From Aureliella helgolandensis (GTDB lineage: Bacteria; Planctomycetota; Planctomycetia; Pirellulales; Pirellulaceae), in the NCBI RefSeq assembly GCF_007752135.1, contig NZ_CP036298.1, forward strand, positions 2,976,001 through 3,040,000: a stretch of DNA of 64,000 bases. The letters are read 5' to 3'. The notes beneath the pieces were generated by a model. The model saw only the letters and a list, made by a program, of their open reading frames with translations. It made no database searches and was not told the origin of the DNA. How positions within the stretch are numbered: the stretch's first letter is position 1; each line of letters begins with the position of its first letter. A program made the position numbers and the translations under genes. Positions 53,213-63,220 of the stretch are shown one piece after another.

Positions 53213-53755
53213 TTAATCTTCCGCGTTGTTGGCTAGAAAATCGATGGTACTGGCCAGCACCGCGGCGGTGGCCTCTTGAAGGCGGGCAATCCGCCGCGAT
53301 TGATCGGAAGAGGACTGCGGCGGCGGGGAGGTGAGCGCGATCTCGAACTCCTGGCTCCGGCCGTCACGGAGTCGAATGGCGATGAAGACCCTCCCATCGG
53401 TCTTCGGGGGAGCACCCGGTCCAACATCACCGGTGACCGCTACTGCAATGGCAGACTCCGGGGTACGCTGTAAAATCGCTTCCGCCAACATTTGCGATGC
53501 AAGGGGACTAACCGGACCTATCTCGGGATCAATCAGGATTGAGGTGGGAATATCCAACCATTGGGCCTTGCTGTTGGAGCGATAGACAACAAAACTGCCG
53601 CACAACCACTGGGAAATCCCCGCCAAACAGCTTAGCGTGGCGGCGACGCGTCCGGCTGTACAGCTTTCTGCCAGCACGAGACGGCGATTGCTCGATTCAA
53701 GTAGGTCACGCAGTTCTGCAGCTAGCTTTAACAATTCGGTCTCTTGCATGATCAT
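53213..53755 (-). CDS. pncC: CinA C-terminal domain nicotinamide-nucleotide amidase
   Basis: Deamidates nicotinamide mononucleotide to nicotinate mononucleotide in the pyridine-nucleotide salvage cycle. The 180-residue product is the stand-alone CinA C-terminal domain, with 'LVLAESCTAGRVAATLSCLAGIS' (catalytic Ser region, about 27-50) and 'AIAVTGDVGPGAPPKTDGRVFIAI'. The N-terminal competence-damage (COG1058) domain is absent, as in E. coli PncC. The start could be 53755 or 53749, which differ by two codons. It is upstream of the S51-like gene and divergent from the multihaem cytochrome gene. Confidence 0.9.
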   Translation of the reverse strand: MIMQETELLKLAAELRDLLESSNRRLVLAESCTAGRVAATLSCLAGISQWLCGSFVVYRSNSKAQWLDIPTSILIDPEIGPVSPLASQMLAEAILQRTPESAIAVAVTGDVGPGAPPKTDGRVFIAIRLRDGRSQEFEIALTSPPPQSSSDQSRRIARLQEATAAVLASTIDFLANNAED

Positions 53756-53837
53756 GCCCCATGGACGTGTTGTACCGACCCTTTTCAGGCTAGAATGAAC
53801 CTTTGGCCAAAAATACCTTATTAACGCATCTAACTCT

Positions 53838-56372
53838 ATGTTCTATCCGCAATCAGCCCAAACTTACGGCTTGGTCTCCCCATTTCGAGATTTGGCCGGC
53901 TGGATTCTATTGTGGGCTGGCTGCTTAGGGGCGGGGTTGCTGACGGGGTGTGGTCAGCGCGCATCGACGTCCACCATTGCAGCGTCGGCAGCGTTCGATT
54001 TGTCGGAGGCCAGCTATGTGGGCCAAGCGACCTGCGTAAGCTGTCATCAGGAAGAAGCCACCAAGTTTAGCGGTTCTCACCACGATCGCGCGATGCAGTT
54101 GGCCACCCCTGAAACGGTACTCGGGGATTTTGACGATGCCCAAATTGAGCACCATGGCATCGTAAGTCGGATGTTTCGCGATGGCGAGCGTTACATGGTC
54201 CATACCGAGGGGCCAGACGGCAAGATGGCCGACTTTCAGATTCAATATGTGTTTGGTCTCGAACCGCTGCAGCAATACATGGTGGAACTACCGTTCGATT
54301 CCGAAACGCGAGAGTCGGATGAGCTGCCACGGGTGCAAGTCCTCCGCCTATCTTGGGATACGGAAAAGGGGGTATGGTTCTACTTGGCACCACCGGATGT
54401 GCCTGAGAAATTGGAACCCTCGGACGACTTGCACTGGACCGGTATCGCGCAGCGTTGGAATACGATGTGCGCCGAATGCCACAGTACCGATTATCGCAAG
54501 AACTTCCAGGTTCCGGAGTCACATTTTGGCCTGCTTCGCAGCCAGAGTGTCGCTGCCGACTCGGCCAGCAGTAGCAGTACCACGGAGGATGTGGAATATT
54601 CGACGGAGGGAAGAGGCAGTTATCACTCGACCTTTGTCGAGATCAACGTTTCTTGCGAGGCGTGTCATGGACCGGGCAGTGTGCATGTGGAGTTGGCCAA
54701 ACAGTGGTTTCCGGGGTGGAATCGTCAAAAGGGCTACGGCTTAGCGAATCTCAAGGCTACGGCGGAAAATCAGATTCAAGCCTGCGCCCCGTGCCACAGT
54801 CGTCGCAGCGTGATTGCGGGTAATTTTAAAGCCGGAGACAACTTTTACGACTATTTCAGCAATGAGCTGTTGGCACGCGATGTGTACTATCCCGACGGGC
54901 AAGTCTTGGACGAGGACTATGTGCATGGTTCGTTTATCCAAAGCAAAATGTACCACAAGGGAATTCGGTGCAGCGACTGTCATGATCCTCACTCGGCACG
55001 GTTGAAGCACGATGGAAACCAGGTCTGTACCTCATGCCATCAACACCCCGCAGCCAAGTACGACTCGGTTGCTCACCATTTCCATAAGCCGGAGAGCGAG
55101 GGGGCGCAGTGCGTGAATTGCCATATGCCTGCCACGACCTACATGGCAGTTGACTCTCGACGAGACCATTCGCTGCGCATTCCTCGACCAGACTTGAGCC
55201 TCGAAATCGGGACTCCCAATGCGTGTACTGGATGCCATTTGGATCAACAGAATGTTGGTGAGGAGAAACGTCCAGGTTTGAGCCTGTACCAAGACTGGAT
55301 GCTGGCCGCTCGCCAGGGGGACGAGGAGGTGCAAGCGGAGATCGATCGTGCAAATCAATGGTGTGATGATGCGTGCAATCGTTGGTATGGTTTAACTCGG
55401 CGGCGGGATGACCATTTCGGCTTGGCCATTGCTGCTGCGCAGCGTGATGCTCCCGACGCGGTCGAGCGTTTGCAGAAGATGCTCAAGAAAACCGACTTTG
55501 AGGCCCCGGCCATTGCGCGGGCTTCGGGCTTGCAAGAGTTGCTGAACCTGGATGCGGGCGCGGCATTCCAGGAAGCCAAGCGGCTCATCTATGACCCGCA
55601 TCCGCTCGTTCGATCCTCTGCCACGTCGGCGCTGGTGGCTGCGCCGCAGGCCACTCAGGGGGTTAGTCTGCTGGAGGCAGCCTTGTCGGACGAATCGCGC
55701 AGCGTGCGAACGGAAGCGGCTCGAAATCTACTCAATTTCCCCTCGAACCTATGGCGCAAGGAGGCGGCGACACCCCTCCGCAAGGCCTTGGATGAGTTGA
55801 CGGAATCTTTGGAGTATAATAACGACCGCGCCGGGGCTCACCTAGCTCTGGGGATCTTGTCGGAACAACAAGGGCGCGATCAACAAGCGATCCAACACTA
55901 TCAGGCGGCTCGCGCCGTAGAACCAGGCATGGCCGGTCCACGCACCAACTTGGCGGCCTTGCTTGAACGTAACTTATCCAATCAAGCCCAGTCTACGGGC
56001 AAAGTCAATCCAGAACTGGCGGCTGAAATCAGTCGTTTGAGAGCTGAGGAACTGCCGATTTTAGAACGCGACGCGGACTTGGTGCCCAACGTGGCCTCCA
56101 TTCAGCACCGCTACGGTCTGGCGCTGTACTTGGACGGGCAAGAGGCTGAGGCTGCGAAGCGATTGATCGCGGCTGCCGAGTTGGAGCCGCTGCAGGCTGC
56201 TTACGCGCAAGCAGCAGCCTTGATACTTGAAAAATTGGAACGCTGGGAAGAGGCCCAATATTGGGCTGAAGAGGGGGTAAAGCACTCGGGAAACAATCCC
56301 GAGTACCAACTCTTGCTGGATCAAATCCGTGCAAAGCGAAACCATGCGCAAGCCGGAAGTGAATCCGAATAG
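53838..56372 (+). CDS. Octahaem cytochrome c lipoprotein with HEAT and TPR repeats
   Basis: Exported electron-transfer protein of 844 residues. A hydrophobic segment followed by the lipobox 'LLTGC' (Cys38) indicates a lipoprotein. Eight CxxCH haem sites are seen: CVSCH (66-70), CAECH, CEACH, CAPCH, CSDCH, CTSCH, CVNCH and CTGCH (near 467), in a layout like the cytochrome c554/NapC-like multihaem families. After about residue 540 come HEAT-like repeats ('HPLVRSSATSALVAA') and TPR units ('AGAHLALGILSEQQGRDQQAIQHYQAA'), suited to protein docking. The DUF1501 gene follows on the same strand. Electron donors and acceptors are unknown. Confidence 0.9.
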   Translation: MFYPQSAQTYGLVSPFRDLAGWILLWAGCLGAGLLTGCGQRASTSTIAASAAFDLSEASYVGQATCVSCHQEEATKFSGSHHDRAMQLATPETVLGDFDDAQIEHHGIVSRMFRDGERYMVHTEGPDGKMADFQIQYVFGLEPLQQYMVELPFDSETRESDELPRVQVLRLSWDTEKGVWFYLAPPDVPEKLEPSDDLHWTGIAQRWNTMCAECHSTDYRKNFQVPESHFGLLRSQSVAADSASSSSTTEDVEYSTEGRGSYHSTFVEINVSCEACHGPGSVHVELAKQWFPGWNRQKGYGLANLKATAENQIQACAPCHSRRSVIAGNFKAGDNFYDYFSNELLARDVYYPDGQVLDEDYVHGSFIQSKMYHKGIRCSDCHDPHSARLKHDGNQVCTSCHQHPAAKYDSVAHHFHKPESEGAQCVNCHMPATTYMAVDSRRDHSLRIPRPDLSLEIGTPNACTGCHLDQQNVGEEKRPGLSLYQDWMLAARQGDEEVQAEIDRANQWCDDACNRWYGLTRRRDDHFGLAIAAAQRDAPDAVERLQKMLKKTDFEAPAIARASGLQELLNLDAGAAFQEAKRLIYDPHPLVRSSATSALVAAPQATQGVSLLEAALSDESRSVRTEAARNLLNFPSNLWRKEAATPLRKALDELTESLEYNNDRAGAHLALGILSEQQGRDQQAIQHYQAARAVEPGMAGPRTNLAALLERNLSNQAQSTGKVNPELAAEISRLRAEELPILERDADLVPNVASIQHRYGLALYLDGQEAEAAKRLIAAAELEPLQAAYAQAAALILEKLERWEEAQYWAEEGVKHSGNNPEYQLLLDQIRAKRNHAQAGSESE

Positions 56373-56466
56373 TATTTGAATACTACTTTCAATGGTTGGT
56401 CGCTTGACCTGCAGGTACTCGCAAGCATGCCACCGCTGGCAAAACAGAGAACAGTCGGAATTGATG

Positions 56467-57942
56467 ATGAATCCATTTCAACAATATGAATTGCAGATGA
56501 CGCGCAGGCAATTGCTGTCGCGCGCACGCGGTTGTCTAGGTGCCGCTGCGTTGGGGACCCTGCTGCGTGACGATCAAGCTCGGGCCGAACCCGTGGCCGC
56601 CGCAAACCAGCCAGCAAGTATGCCTGGTTTGCCACAGCTTCCGCACTTTCCGCCGACCGCCAAGCGAGTTATCTATCTGTTCATGGCAGGCGGCCCTAGC
56701 CACATTGATATGTTCGACTACAAGCCGGCGGTTCGCGCGCTCCACGGCACCGGCTTGCCAGAGTCGATTCGCAACGGACAGCGATTGACTGGAATGTCGA
56801 GCGGTCAAAGTGAATTTCCCTGTGTGGCCCCCATGTTTAATTTTGAACGCTATGGAGAGCGAGGGACTTGGGTCAACAGTGATTTGTTACCTCATACCGC
56901 GAATATCGTAGATGATTTAACCATCATCAAAACGATGAACACTGAGGCGATCAACCACGATCCCGCCATGACATTTATCAATACCGGCTCGCAGCAATTG
57001 GGACGCCCCAGTATGGGCTCTTGGCTGAGCTATGGATTGGGCAGCCCCAATCAAGATCTGCCTGCATACGTAACGATGATTTCAGTTGGCGCCAAACCTG
57101 GTCAAGCTCTCTTCTCGCGACTGTGGGGGAGTGGCTTTTTGCCCTCGCAGCACCAAGGTGTTCAATTCCGCAGCGGTGCCGATCCGGTGCTCTACCTCAA
57201 TAATCCGCCTGGGGTGAAGAGCGACACTCGTCGACGGATGTTGGACGCGGTTTCTCAGATCAATTCGGAGCACTTTCAAGATGTGGGTGATCCGGAAATT
57301 CAAACGCGGATCTCGCAATACGAAATGGCATATCGCATGCAAACCTCAGTCCCCGATTTAATGGAGGTTAGCGATGAGCCCGATTACGTTTACGAAAATT
57401 ATGGAAGCGATTCCCGCAAACCGGGCTCGTTCGCAGCCAACTGCATTTTAGCGCGACGTCTTGCCGAGCGAGGAGTGCGATTTGTGCAGTTATTTCACCG
57501 CGGATGGGACCAGCACGGGAACCTACCCAAGGAGTTGCGGACCAATTGCAAGGGAGTGGATCAGCCAGCCGCTGCACTGGTGAATGACTTGAAACAGCGC
57601 GGCATGCTGGAGGATACGATGGTCATCTTTGGTGGCGAGTTCGGAAGAACGATTTACAGCCAAGGAGCGCTGACGGTGGACAATCATGGGCGAGATCACC
57701 ACGGCCGGTGCTTTACAACCTGGGTGGCGGGAGGCGGGTTCAAGCGTGGTTTCGATTATGGGTTGACCGATGATTACAGTTACAACATCTTAGAAAATCC
57801 GGTACATATCAACGACTTTAGCGCGACGGTCCTACATGCCCTGGGAATCGATCACGAACGATTCTCGGTCAAGTATCAGGGACTCGACTGGCGTTTGACC
57901 GGAGTCGAGGGGGCACGCGTCGTTAAGGATGTTTTAGCCTGA
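56467..57942 (+). CDS. DUF1501 protein with Tat signal
   Basis: Second DUF1501 protein in the window, 491 residues from 56467 ([22 protein letters not shown]). The twin-arginine motif '[11 protein letters not shown]' plus a hydrophobic stretch indicates folded export. Family blocks: '[20 protein letters not shown]', '[12 protein letters not shown]', '[21 protein letters not shown]' and '[28 protein letters not shown]'. It sits 94 bp after the octahaem cytochrome gene rather than next to a DUF1549/1553 gene, an alternative pairing of a cytochrome and a DUF1501 protein. It is clearly diverged from the copy at 27666, so not a recent duplicate. Confidence 0.92.
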   Translation: MNPFQQYELQMTRRQLLSRARGCLGAAALGTLLRDDQARAEPVAAANQPASMPGLPQLPHFPPTAKRVIYLFMAGGPSHIDMFDYKPAVRALHGTGLPESIRNGQRLTGMSSGQSEFPCVAPMFNFERYGERGTWVNSDLLPHTANIVDDLTIIKTMNTEAINHDPAMTFINTGSQQLGRPSMGSWLSYGLGSPNQDLPAYVTMISVGAKPGQALFSRLWGSGFLPSQHQGVQFRSGADPVLYLNNPPGVKSDTRRRMLDAVSQINSEHFQDVGDPEIQTRISQYEMAYRMQTSVPDLMEVSDEPDYVYENYGSDSRKPGSFAANCILARRLAERGVRFVQLFHRGWDQHGNLPKELRTNCKGVDQPAAALVNDLKQRGMLEDTMVIFGGEFGRTIYSQGALTVDNHGRDHHGRCFTTWVAGGGFKRGFDYGLTDDYSYNILENPVHINDFSATVLHALGIDHERFSVKYQGLDWRLTGVEGARVVKDVLA

Positions 57943-57999
57943 TGGACAGTCGACTTCCTTCGTGTGGTTCGGCCGAGCATGACCGTTCCTCACGCAATC

Positions 58000-58022
58000 T
58001 CCGGGGGGATTCTACCCCCGGA
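58000..58022 (+). terminator. Hairpin after the DUF1501 gene, possible terminator
   Basis: TCCGGGGG (58000-58007) pairs exactly with CCCCCGGA (58015-58022) across a 7-nt loop, 58 bp past the DUF1501 stop and 34 bp before the ABC ATPase start. The following TGCTTTAG is only weakly T-rich. Confidence 0.5.
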
Positions 58023-58056
58023 TGCTTTAGATCCTTGCTGAGAAATTGATTGACGA

Positions 58057-58785
58057 ATGACAATCCTCGAAACCCATGACGTAACTAAGAGCTACGGTTC
58101 AGGTGAAGCGCGCGTCGAGGTCCTGCATGGCATCAGCCTCCGTGTGAATCCTGGTGAGTTTGTCGCGATTATGGGCCCGTCGGGGTCTGGCAAAAGCACT
58201 CTGTTGACAATCTTAGGGGGAGTCGAAGTTCCGAGCCAAGGAAACGTGTTGTTGGAGGGAGTCGATCTGGCGCGCATCAGCGAAGATGAACGCACGATCC
58301 TACGACGACGACGGTTGGGATTTATTTTCCAGTCCTTCAACCTTCTTCCCAACCTGAGCGCCGAAGAGAATGTTGCCCTCCCAATGCAACTCGATGGTCA
58401 ACCTCCAGCTAAAGTGCAGGAACTGACGCTCAAGTCGCTCGAATTGGTGGAAATGTCCCACCGCAGGTCTCACCTCCCCTCGGCTTTGTCGGGCGGTGAG
58501 CAACAGCGGGTGGCAGTCGCTCGCGCCCTGGCCATTCAGCCCGCTTTGCTGTTGGCGGATGAACCGACCGGAAATTTGGATTCACGGCAGTCCAAACGTA
58601 TCTCCGCGCTCCTGAAATCCTTGGTCGAAGAACGAGGCCAAACCATCGTGATGGTGACGCACGATGCCAATGTGGCGCGAATCGCTGGGCGTTTGATCAC
58701 GATTCGCGACGGAGTCATCGAACATGATGGCCTCCCGGCCGAAATTCTCGGGGACTCCGACATGCTCGCCTCCAGGGAACTTTAA
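58057..58785 (+). CDS. ABC transporter ATPase, MacB/LolD type
   Basis: ATP-binding subunit of 242 residues driving the FtsX-type permease encoded directly after it. Walker A 'GPSGSGKST' (about 43-51), Q-loop 'IFQSFNLLPNLSAEENV', signature 'LSGGEQQRVAVARAL' (about 147-161), Walker B 'LLLADEPTGNLDS' and the H-loop 'VMVTHD' are all present. The C-terminus is short, as in LolD. The stop codon abuts the permease ATG (no gap), so translation is coupled. Likely function is export of lipoproteins, peptides or drugs, or a mechanotransmission role; no periplasmic adaptor is adjacent. Confidence 0.95.
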   Translation: MTILETHDVTKSYGSGEARVEVLHGISLRVNPGEFVAIMGPSGSGKSTLLTILGGVEVPSQGNVLLEGVDLARISEDERTILRRRRLGFIFQSFNLLPNLSAEENVALPMQLDGQPPAKVQELTLKSLELVEMSHRRSHLPSALSGGEQQRVAVARALAIQPALLLADEPTGNLDSRQSKRISALLKSLVEERGQTIVMVTHDANVARIAGRLITIRDGVIEHDGLPAEILGDSDMLASREL

Positions 58786-61296
58786 ATGGCTTTGGGCAGA
58801 TTCAGTTTCCGTGAAGTGCAGGCTCGACCGCTACGTGCGCTCCTTACATTCCTAAGCATTACCATTGGCGTGGCTGCCGTGGTGGCCGTACTGCTAGCTA
58901 CGGCGACCACCCGGATGGCTCAGGCAGATATGCTGAATGCCATCTCCGGTAAGTCGGACCTCGAAGTCGTAGACAACGGAACTCGCGGCTTTTCCTACGA
59001 ATTGGTAGGGCAGGTTCGTCAAGTGGATGGGGTCGCAGTTGCCGCGCCGTCCATGATCCGCTTCGGCGTGGTATTCGTGGGGGAACACAAGGCACGCACT
59101 CAAGTCCTCGGCATCGACCCGCGGATCGATCAACAGGTGCGAGACTACGAGATTATCGAGGGGACGCTGCCCGAAAGCTATTCCGAAGTCATGTTGGACT
59201 CCAGCTTTGCGGAATCGCTCGAGGTTGCCGTGGGGGAGCCCCTGAAGATTTTGGCCCGAGGTGGCTTGCGCGAGTACACCGTTAGTGGTGTGGTGCGACC
59301 GAATGGTACCAATGCTGTCGCCCTGGGGAGCGCTGTCTATTTGGTCCTGCCAGCGGCCCAGCAAGCGTTTCAAACTGGAAATGTGGTCGACCAAATTCAG
59401 GTCCAATTGGCTCCTGGCGTTGACAAGCGGAAGCTGGAAAAGGTACTCGCAGAGTTGCTTCCGACGGGAGTGACCCTCCGGGCTCCGCGAACGAGCAGTG
59501 ATATGGTGCAAGAGGCGATGTATGCCACCGAAAATGGGTTGCATATGGCCATCGCCTTCGCGTTGTTAATCTCCATGTTTATCATTTACAACACTTTCCA
59601 GATGGCAGTCGGCGAGCGGAGACGCCAAATTGGAATTCTGCGTGCCATTGGAGCAACCCGCCGACAAGTCGCTTGGATGATTCTCCGCGAGGCGATTTGG
59701 ATTAGCCTAGCGGGCTCGATCGCCGGATGCTTTCTGGGAGTCTGGGGGGCTGGCTATCTCAATTCCGCTACCGAACAAATGCTGCAAGTTGAATTGCCAC
59801 GCGTCAAACTGACGTGGTTGCCATTTGTGGTAGCCGTTCTTTTTGGAATGGGTGTTTCTCTGTTGGGCGCGATCTTGCCAGCCAAGCGGGCGAGTTCGGT
59901 ACAACCCATGGAAGCGATGCGAGCCACGGAGATTCGCTACAACGATGAAGTGATTCGTCTGACCAAACCGCTGGGGCTGATCGTCATCCCGCTTGGGGCC
60001 AGCTTGTTGTACCTCTCCACGCATAATCTATTGCCAATCGGTGGAGACATTGTGGCCATCGTGCTGATGTTGCTCGGCTGTGTGCTGCTGATTCCATGGG
60101 GCATGCATCCGATGTCCGAATGTGTTACCCGTATCTTGGTGCCTTTCCTGGGCATCGAAGCGAGGCTGGCGCAGAAGCAGCTGATGCGGCATGTCGGGCG
60201 GAGCGCGTTGACCATCGGCGTGCTGTTCATCGCGATCAGTACCAGCGCAGGCTTGGCAGGCAATATTCTCGACAACGTCAAGAATGTTCGAACGTGGTAC
60301 GAGCACGCGATTATTGGTGACTTTTTCGTGCGTGCTTCCATGCCCGATTTGGCCAGTGGTGCGGCGGCAGACATGCCCTCGGATGTGGGGCTGTCACTCG
60401 AGGAGATCGAGGGAATTCAGTCGATTGACCAGATGCGCTTTGTCAACGCTCTCTCCGGCGAGAATGATATCCTGCTGATTGTTCGTAGTTTTGTAGGAGA
60501 GGTCGACGATTTCTTCGACATTTCCGAGGGCACGTCCACTGCTGCCCTACAAGGGCTGAACAATAACAAAGTCGTTATTGGGTCGGTGCTTGCCCGACGA
60601 CTGGAATTGACGTTGGGCGATCTGATTCCCATTGAAACGCCCGAGGGAACAGTGGAACTAGAGATCGCTGCAATCACCAACGACTATTTCGGGGGTGGAT
60701 TAACGGTCTACATGGAACGCGAATTGGCTTCGCGGTTGTTGGGGGTCGATGGTGTCGATGCGTTCATTATCAAATCCGCCAGCGGGATGCGCGATCAAGT
60801 TGAAGCAGAACTTCGAGCGTTCTGTCGTGCAAATGGTTTGATCCTACAATCGTATGCTGAGCTGGTTACATTCATTGATGGCATGATCAATGGTGTGATT
60901 GCGAGCTTGTGGATGCTGCTGGGGTTGGGGTGCATCATTGCGGCCATGGGCCTTGTGAACACGCTGACCATGAACATTTTGGAGCAGACGCGTGAGATTG
61001 GTATGCTACGCGTCGTGGCGATGACACGTGGGCAGGTGCGTCGCATGATCTTCGCACAAGCCACATTGCTCGGATTGATCGGGCTCATTCCCGGTGCTGC
61101 GGTGGGCTCGATTGTCTCCTATCTGATTAGCCTCTCTTCGATGGCTGTTTTGGGCCGTAGTATCGATTTCAATTTTCGACCTGAGCTCGTCTTCGGTTGC
61201 CTTCTATGCGGGCTAGTGATCGTTATGCTGTCCTCGCTGATTCCCGCGGAACGGGCGGCTCGCCTCAAGATTTCTTCGGCGCTGCACTACGAGTAG
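58786..61296 (+). CDS. ABC permease with two FtsX domains
   Basis: Inner-membrane protein of 836 residues. Two repeats each hold a periplasmic MacB-type domain and a core of FtsX helices: the first from about 20 (helix 'LLTFLSITIGVAAVVAVLLA') to the FtsX domain near 265-375, then a central membrane pair (about 395-445), a second N-terminal helix near 475-490, and a final FtsX domain near 705-830 ('GLVNTLTMNILEQTREIGMLRVVAMTR'). The characteristic phrase 'ERRRQIGILRAIGATRRQV' is in the first. This two-FtsX layout is the large-permease type paired with LolD-like ATPases. Start directly follows the ATPase stop. Confidence 0.93.
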   Translation: MALGRFSFREVQARPLRALLTFLSITIGVAAVVAVLLATATTRMAQADMLNAISGKSDLEVVDNGTRGFSYELVGQVRQVDGVAVAAPSMIRFGVVFVGEHKARTQVLGIDPRIDQQVRDYEIIEGTLPESYSEVMLDSSFAESLEVAVGEPLKILARGGLREYTVSGVVRPNGTNAVALGSAVYLVLPAAQQAFQTGNVVDQIQVQLAPGVDKRKLEKVLAELLPTGVTLRAPRTSSDMVQEAMYATENGLHMAIAFALLISMFIIYNTFQMAVGERRRQIGILRAIGATRRQVAWMILREAIWISLAGSIAGCFLGVWGAGYLNSATEQMLQVELPRVKLTWLPFVVAVLFGMGVSLLGAILPAKRASSVQPMEAMRATEIRYNDEVIRLTKPLGLIVIPLGASLLYLSTHNLLPIGGDIVAIVLMLLGCVLLIPWGMHPMSECVTRILVPFLGIEARLAQKQLMRHVGRSALTIGVLFIAISTSAGLAGNILDNVKNVRTWYEHAIIGDFFVRASMPDLASGAAADMPSDVGLSLEEIEGIQSIDQMRFVNALSGENDILLIVRSFVGEVDDFFDISEGTSTAALQGLNNNKVVIGSVLARRLELTLGDLIPIETPEGTVELEIAAITNDYFGGGLTVYMERELASRLLGVDGVDAFIIKSASGMRDQVEAELRAFCRANGLILQSYAELVTFIDGMINGVIASLWMLLGLGCIIAAMGLVNTLTMNILEQTREIGMLRVVAMTRGQVRRMIFAQATLLGLIGLIPGAAVGSIVSYLISLSSMAVLGRSIDFNFRPELVFGCLLCGLVIVMLSSLIPAERAARLKISSALHYE

Positions 61297-61528
61297 TCTG
61301 CCTCTTCAAGCCTTACTCTAAAATTCCCACCGGCGAATGTGGGCAACTACGCAAGCAGGGCATCCGTCAAGCTGGGGGCTGCCGAATTCCGTTGTTCGTT
61401 CGTGGTGCCGCGGTTTGGCCCGCTGCACACCGCATGACCGTAAATCTGGTATGTTGCAAGATCGTAGTTGTTGGCGATTTCGTCAAATCGTTTGCTTCCA
61501 ATCTACTCTGTTATTCGAGGTGCCCCGA

Positions 61529-62929
61529 ATGTTAGGTCGTCGTATCTTGGGATTGTTCATTGCGAGCTGCTGTCTTTGCAACTCGATACCACAGGGACGT
61601 GCCCAAGGCGTGGGCGACACGGCGGTTGCAAGCGCCCCAACTCCCAGGATAAAAGCCACTACGCAACCACTTTACGATTATGTGTCTGCCCCGGATGCGA
61701 GCTACGACTGGGAAGTGCGCGAGAGATTGACCATTCAAGATTGTGATGTGTTGCGTGTGCACTTGGTGTCCCAAACTTGGCATGACATTGCCTGGCGGCA
61801 TGTGGTCTACTTGATCAAGCCACCGAATCTCGACCCTCAACGTCGCGATGCGGTATTGGTCGTGGCGGGCGGGAGCTGGGACCAGGCTTGGCCCGAGAAT
61901 GGCCCTCAATCGGTTTCGCTCCGGGGGGAGGCTCAATTGATGGCCGGCGTGGCGCAGCAGTTTGGATGCATCATCGCGGTAGCAAGTCAAATTCCCTTCC
62001 AGCCGATGATGGAGGGAAAACACGAAGACGAAATCATTGCGACCACTTTTAAAAACTATATCGAAAGTGGCGATGCGACCTGGCCCTTGCTGTTGCCAAT
62101 GGTCAAAGCTGCGATGCGCTCGATGGATGCCGCGACCGCCGCCGCCCAGAGGGAATGGCAGGTAAACCTGGAAAACTTCACGGTCACAGGCGCATCGAAA
62201 CGAGGTTGGACAACTTGGTTGACCGGTGCCATGGATTCACGCGTTACGGCGATTGCGCCCATGGTGATCGACATGCTGCGGATGGACCGACAGATGCAGC
62301 ATCAAATCGATTCCTGGGGAAAGTACTCAGAGCAGATCGCGGACTATACCGAGCTGCAATTGCCCAAGATGCTGGGGACACCCGAGGGGCAGTCGCTGCA
62401 AGGGATCGTCGATCCCTTCGCCTATCGTGGGCAGTTAGGCCAGCCCAAACTCTTGATCTTTGGAACCAACGATCGCTACTGGCCGCTGGACGCTTGCAAC
62501 CTCTACTGGGACCAATTGGAGGGGGATAAGTACCTGCTCTATGTTCCCAATCAAGGGCATGGCATTCGAGACTACGCGCGACTCATTGGCAGCCTGAGCG
62601 CGCTTCATCATAGTTTGCATGGGGGGCCCGCCCTACCGAAACTAACCTGGGATCACCAGCAGGCAGATAACCAATCGGAGCTTGTCGTCGCAACAAAGGA
62701 CTCGATTGATTCGGTGCATGGTTGGGTCGCCTCTTCGGACTCCAAGGATTTCCGAGATGCGACGTGGTCGCAACAAGCTTGTCAACGGATCGACGAGGAG
62801 AGTTGGAAGTTGACGGTCGCGGCGCCAGAGAAAGGTTATCGGGCCTTCTTTGCCGAAGCGGTATTCCTTTCCAACGACTTGCCCGGCTTCCTCTCCACGA
62901 ACATGACGATTGTGGGTGGCAATCCATAG
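61529..62929 (+). CDS. PhoPQ-activated pathogenicity-related (PqaA) family secreted protein
   Basis: Exported alpha/beta-hydrolase-like protein of 466 residues. The start at 61529 (MLGRRILGLFIASCCLCNSI) supplies a signal peptide ending near 'GRA'; a longer frame back to 61337 has no such feature. The family motif 'FTVTGASKRGWTTWLTGAMDSRVTAIAPMVID' (about 209-240) contains the putative nucleophile Ser. 'LIFGTNDRYWPLDACNLYWDQL' and 'LYVPNQGHGIRDY' supply candidate Asp and His. PqaA proteins are linked to peptide and antibiotic tolerance in Salmonella, but family members in other bacteria are uncharacterised. Probably its own transcript. Confidence 0.9.
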   Translation: MLGRRILGLFIASCCLCNSIPQGRAQGVGDTAVASAPTPRIKATTQPLYDYVSAPDASYDWEVRERLTIQDCDVLRVHLVSQTWHDIAWRHVVYLIKPPNLDPQRRDAVLVVAGGSWDQAWPENGPQSVSLRGEAQLMAGVAQQFGCIIAVASQIPFQPMMEGKHEDEIIATTFKNYIESGDATWPLLLPMVKAAMRSMDAATAAAQREWQVNLENFTVTGASKRGWTTWLTGAMDSRVTAIAPMVIDMLRMDRQMQHQIDSWGKYSEQIADYTELQLPKMLGTPEGQSLQGIVDPFAYRGQLGQPKLLIFGTNDRYWPLDACNLYWDQLEGDKYLLYVPNQGHGIRDYARLIGSLSALHHSLHGGPALPKLTWDHQQADNQSELVVATKDSIDSVHGWVASSDSKDFRDATWSQQACQRIDEESWKLTVAAPEKGYRAFFAEAVFLSNDLPGFLSTNMTIVGGNP

Positions 62930-63220
62930 TTTGGCGACTGGTCAGTAGCGGTAACGCTGGAGCGCGTTAGACTTTGCCTCGAACTTGCAATTCGACGGTC
63001 TTGCTAAGGATTTCAGTCGGCAGTTCGGCGCATCCAAAAAATCGGCCTTTCCAATCTGGTAGCTGCGTGGGACAATCAGGGTTCACGCAGTCCGTCGGTT
63101 AGCCCCCACTTAGTCGATTCTGCAGACTTCTGCATTCGAATCTGCCTGCGAGGTTTGGCGATGCTCACTGCCGAATCGAGGGGCAGAGGACGATATAGCC
63201 ATTTTCGAGAAGGTGGATCG

